Below are positions 6,081 to 7,408 of a stretch of 7,408 bases of DNA, piece after piece. The notes under the pieces are model-generated. The model saw nothing but the letters and a program-made list of their open reading frames with translations, did not search any database and was not told the origin of the DNA. Source of the DNA: Sulfuritalea sp. Its GTDB lineage: Bacteria; Pseudomonadota; Gammaproteobacteria; Burkholderiales; Rhodocyclaceae. The stretch's first letter is position 1; each line of letters opens with the position of its first letter. The stretch is taken from positions 1-7,408 of the forward strand of contig JAPLRA010000465.1 of NCBI GenBank assembly GCA_026399445.1. Direction: 5' to 3'. The position numbers were made by a program, and so were the translations under genes.

Positions 6081-6838
6081 TCGGCGTCTTTGATTCCGGC
6101 CTGGGCGGCCTCTCGGTACTGGCGGCGCTGGTCGATGCGCTGCCGCGTGCCGACTTCAGCTACTACGCCGACACGGCCCACGTGCCCTATGGCAACAAGA
6201 GCGAAGAACTGATTCAGGGCCGCGTGCTGGCCATCGGCGAACACCTGGCCAACCACGATTGCGAACTGTTGGTGGTGGCCTGCAATACCGCCACCGCCGC
6301 GGCGGTGCAGGCCCTGCGGGCCGCGCATCCCGGTGTTCCGGTGGTGGGCGTCGAGCCCGGCATCAAGCCGGCGGCGCAGGAAACGCAGAGCGGCCGCATC
6401 GCCGTACTGGTGACCGAAGCCACCGCCAACAGCCAGCGCCTGAAGCACCTGATCCGCGACCACGCGGGCCGCGTCGAAGTCTTCGTCGAGCCCTGCCCCG
6501 GCTGGGCCACCCACGTCGAAATGCTGCAACTGGACGATCCGGCGCTCGCCGCCGACGTGCGCGCCCGGATCGAGCCGCTGCTGGACAAGGGCGTCGACCG
6601 CATCGTGCTGGGCTGCACCCATTACAGCTTTCTCGCGCCGCTGCTGCAGGAGGTTGTCGGCAGCAGCGCGCAACTGGTCGACGTCGCCGATGCCGTGGCC
6701 CGCCAGACCCAACGTCTGGCCGGACCGCTGGCCCACGGTGCCGGTACGCTGCACCTGCACGCCTCGGCATATCCCGAGCGCCTCCACGCTGCCCTGCCGC
6801 GCCTGCGCCTGGGGCACCTCGCTGCACGGATCGCCTGA
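6077..6838 (+). CDS. murI: Glutamate racemase
   Basis: Cytoplasmic, cofactor-independent enzyme that converts L-glutamate to D-glutamate for peptidoglycan; 253 residues, slightly short of the usual 260-290. The N-terminal signature MIGVFDSGLGGLSVL (Asp6-Ser7) is present, followed by YADTAHVPYGNKS at 30-42. The two catalytic cysteines are Cys69 (VVACNTATA) and Cys180 (LGCTHYSFL). The second motif has Ser where many racemases have Pro (GCTHYPF); the catalytic Cys, Thr and His are kept. The ATG at 6077 is the first possible start after an in-frame TAG at 6041-6043, with no ATG, GTG or TTG between, so it is secure although no Shine-Dalgarno is seen. It stands alone on the plus strand, divergent from the signalling operon, and appears intact and unrelated to it in function. 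Confidence 0.96.
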   Translation: MIGVFDSGLGGLSVLAALVDALPRADFSYYADTAHVPYGNKSEELIQGRVLAIGEHLANHDCELLVVACNTATAAAVQALRAAHPGVPVVGVEPGIKPAAQETQSGRIAVLVTEATANSQRLKHLIRDHAGRVEVFVEPCPGWATHVEMLQLDDPALAADVRARIEPLLDKGVDRIVLGCTHYSFLAPLLQEVVGSSAQLVDVADAVARQTQRLAGPLAHGAGTLHLHASAYPERLHAALPRLRLGHLAARIA

Positions 6839-7121
6839 CGTGCGAATCGCGGCCCTCCTCGGCGCCAGCGGAGCGACAGGGCAGCGGAACCAGAATCCTT
6901 TATTGGCAAGACATGGTTGGAACTGACGCTCAAAACTGGTATGAGCAAGTCTAGTACTTTCGCTCGAATTGACTTCTAAGCCCCAAACGCGCACCGTGAA
7001 GTTGCACAAAGTCCAGCAGGTATGCGCCTTTCCTTGGTCGCGTCAATGGATTAGGGATTCCGTCTATGAGCATGAAATGCCCCCCCTCCCCGCAACTAAG
7101 GGCCGCTGCGGAGAATCTACT
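6839..7121. other. Intergenic region after murI
   Basis: About 280 nt, less GC-rich than murI from about 6890 onward. I see no gene and no convincing intrinsic terminator for murI. A sigma70-like pair on the plus strand, TTGGAA (6917-6922) and TATGAG (6940-6945) with a 17-nt spacer, matches the consensus at four of six bases in each box and could serve the downstream gene. A C-run at 7080-7086 is followed by the GGAGA ribosome-binding site at 7110-7114. Confidence 0.4.
6917..6945 (+). promoter_or_regulatory. Candidate sigma70 promoter for the repeat-coil gene
   Basis: TTGGAA (6917-6922) and TATGAG (6940-6945) are separated by 17 nt. Each matches the sigma70 consensus at four of six positions, in a locally AT-richer stretch about 175 nt upstream of the probable start. 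Weak evidence by sequence alone. Confidence 0.25.
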
Positions 7122-7408
7122 TTGAGCTTGCCTGCGAGTGAAGTTTCCGCTCGTTCCGACAATGAACTTCTTGATGAAATTCGGGTAATCGATATCACCG
7201 CGAGCAATCAGGCGCAGGCTGAACTAGTCGTAGCCAACAGGGAACTTGCCTTCCAGAACGAAGAAAAGGAAAAGCGAGCGGCTGAACTGGTCGTAGCCAA
7301 CAAGGAACTTGCCTTTCAGAACGAAGAGAAGGAAAAGCGGGCGGCTGAACTGGTCGTAGCCAACAAGGAACTTGTCTTTCAGAACGAAGAGAAGGAAAAG
7401 CGGGCGGC
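7122..7408 (+). CDS. Coiled-coil repeat protein, probable N-terminus of a signalling protein, cut by right edge
   Basis: An open frame runs to the right edge without a stop. I favour the TTG at 7122 as the start because GGAGA (7110-7114) sits at proper spacing; an in-frame ATG at 7077 would add 15 residues (MPPLPATKGRCG...) but lacks a good ribosome-binding site. After a 31-residue lead (SDNELLDEIRVIDITASNQA) come tandem 21-residue units of the type AELVVANKELAFQNEEKEKR. Each is three heptads with regularly spaced Leu and charged residues, so a long parallel coiled coil is expected. No signal peptide or membrane segment is seen. Such repeats are known upstream of PAS, histidine kinase and GGDEF/EAL modules in proteobacteria, so a cytoplasmic sensor kinase or cyclase is likely, but the output domain lies outside the window. 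Confidence 0.8.
   Translation, partial: MSLPASEVSARSDNELLDEIRVIDITASNQAQAELVVANRELAFQNEEKEKRAAELVVANKELAFQNEEKEKRAAELVVANKELVFQNEEKEKRA
7215..7408 (+). repeat. 63-nt in-frame tandem repeats (three full units plus start of a fourth)
   Basis: Units lie at 7215-7277, 7278-7340 and 7341-7403, and a fourth begins at 7404. Units 2 and 3 differ at one base (C to T at 7375, Ala to Val); units 1 and 2 differ at seven bases, mostly silent. The 63-nt period keeps frame and equals three coiled-coil heptads. The pattern fits recent expansion within the array, so unit number may vary between strains or be collapsed in assemblies. Confidence 0.95.

Noticed and set aside
6029..7009. Long minus-strand frame (326 codons) opposite murI
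   Set aside because: It is the antisense shadow of a GC-rich gene: low-complexity Gln/Arg/Ala/Gly composition and no known domain, while the plus strand encodes a clear glutamate racemase.

Overview
The window reads as a piece of a GC-rich proteobacterial chromosome, most likely a betaproteobacterium of the Rhodocyclales type. The grounds are third-position G/C bias, the glutamate racemase sequence, and signalling protein families (PAS_7 kinases, excisionase-like HTH plus receiver regulators, 21-residue coiled-coil repeats) that I associate with that group. The taxon is an inference from protein style, not from a search.

Positions 1-5551 hold one tightly packed minus-strand signalling operon. 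In transcription order it encodes: an HTH plus receiver regulator (5551 to 4880); a CheY-like single-domain response regulator (4883 to 4518); a PAS-PAS-GGDEF diguanylate cyclase whose frame is broken between the second PAS and the GGDEF domain (4510 to 3073, in two frames); a secreted PhnD-like periplasmic binding protein (3076 to 2216); and a membrane sensor histidine kinase with a periplasmic domain, HAMP, three PAS domains and a HisKA box, cut by the left edge (2183 to before 1). Junctions are 4-nt ATGA overlaps or short gaps. The likely logic is that the binding protein presents a ligand to the kinase. The kinase would phosphorylate the CheY-like protein and/or the HTH-receiver protein, which would control transcription. 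The cyclase would have added a c-di-GMP branch. No ABC permease or ATPase gene is present beside the binding protein, so a sensing role is favoured over transport.

Positions 5552-6076 are a divergent intergenic region of about 525 nt. It has an AT-rich stretch next to the operon (5597-5670) with a dyad and repeated TTTCGC-like motifs, a strong ribosome-binding site in front of a five-codon minus-strand ORF, and a 9-bp inverted repeat at 5811-5851. A dubious small plus-strand ORF ends in an ATGA overlap with the next gene.

Positions 6077-6838 are an intact plus-strand glutamate racemase gene (murI). After about 280 nt of less GC-rich intergenic DNA, a plus-strand gene begins near 7122 and runs off the right edge. 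It encodes a coiled coil of near-identical 21-residue (63-nt) tandem repeats, of the kind found in front of PAS, kinase or GGDEF modules.
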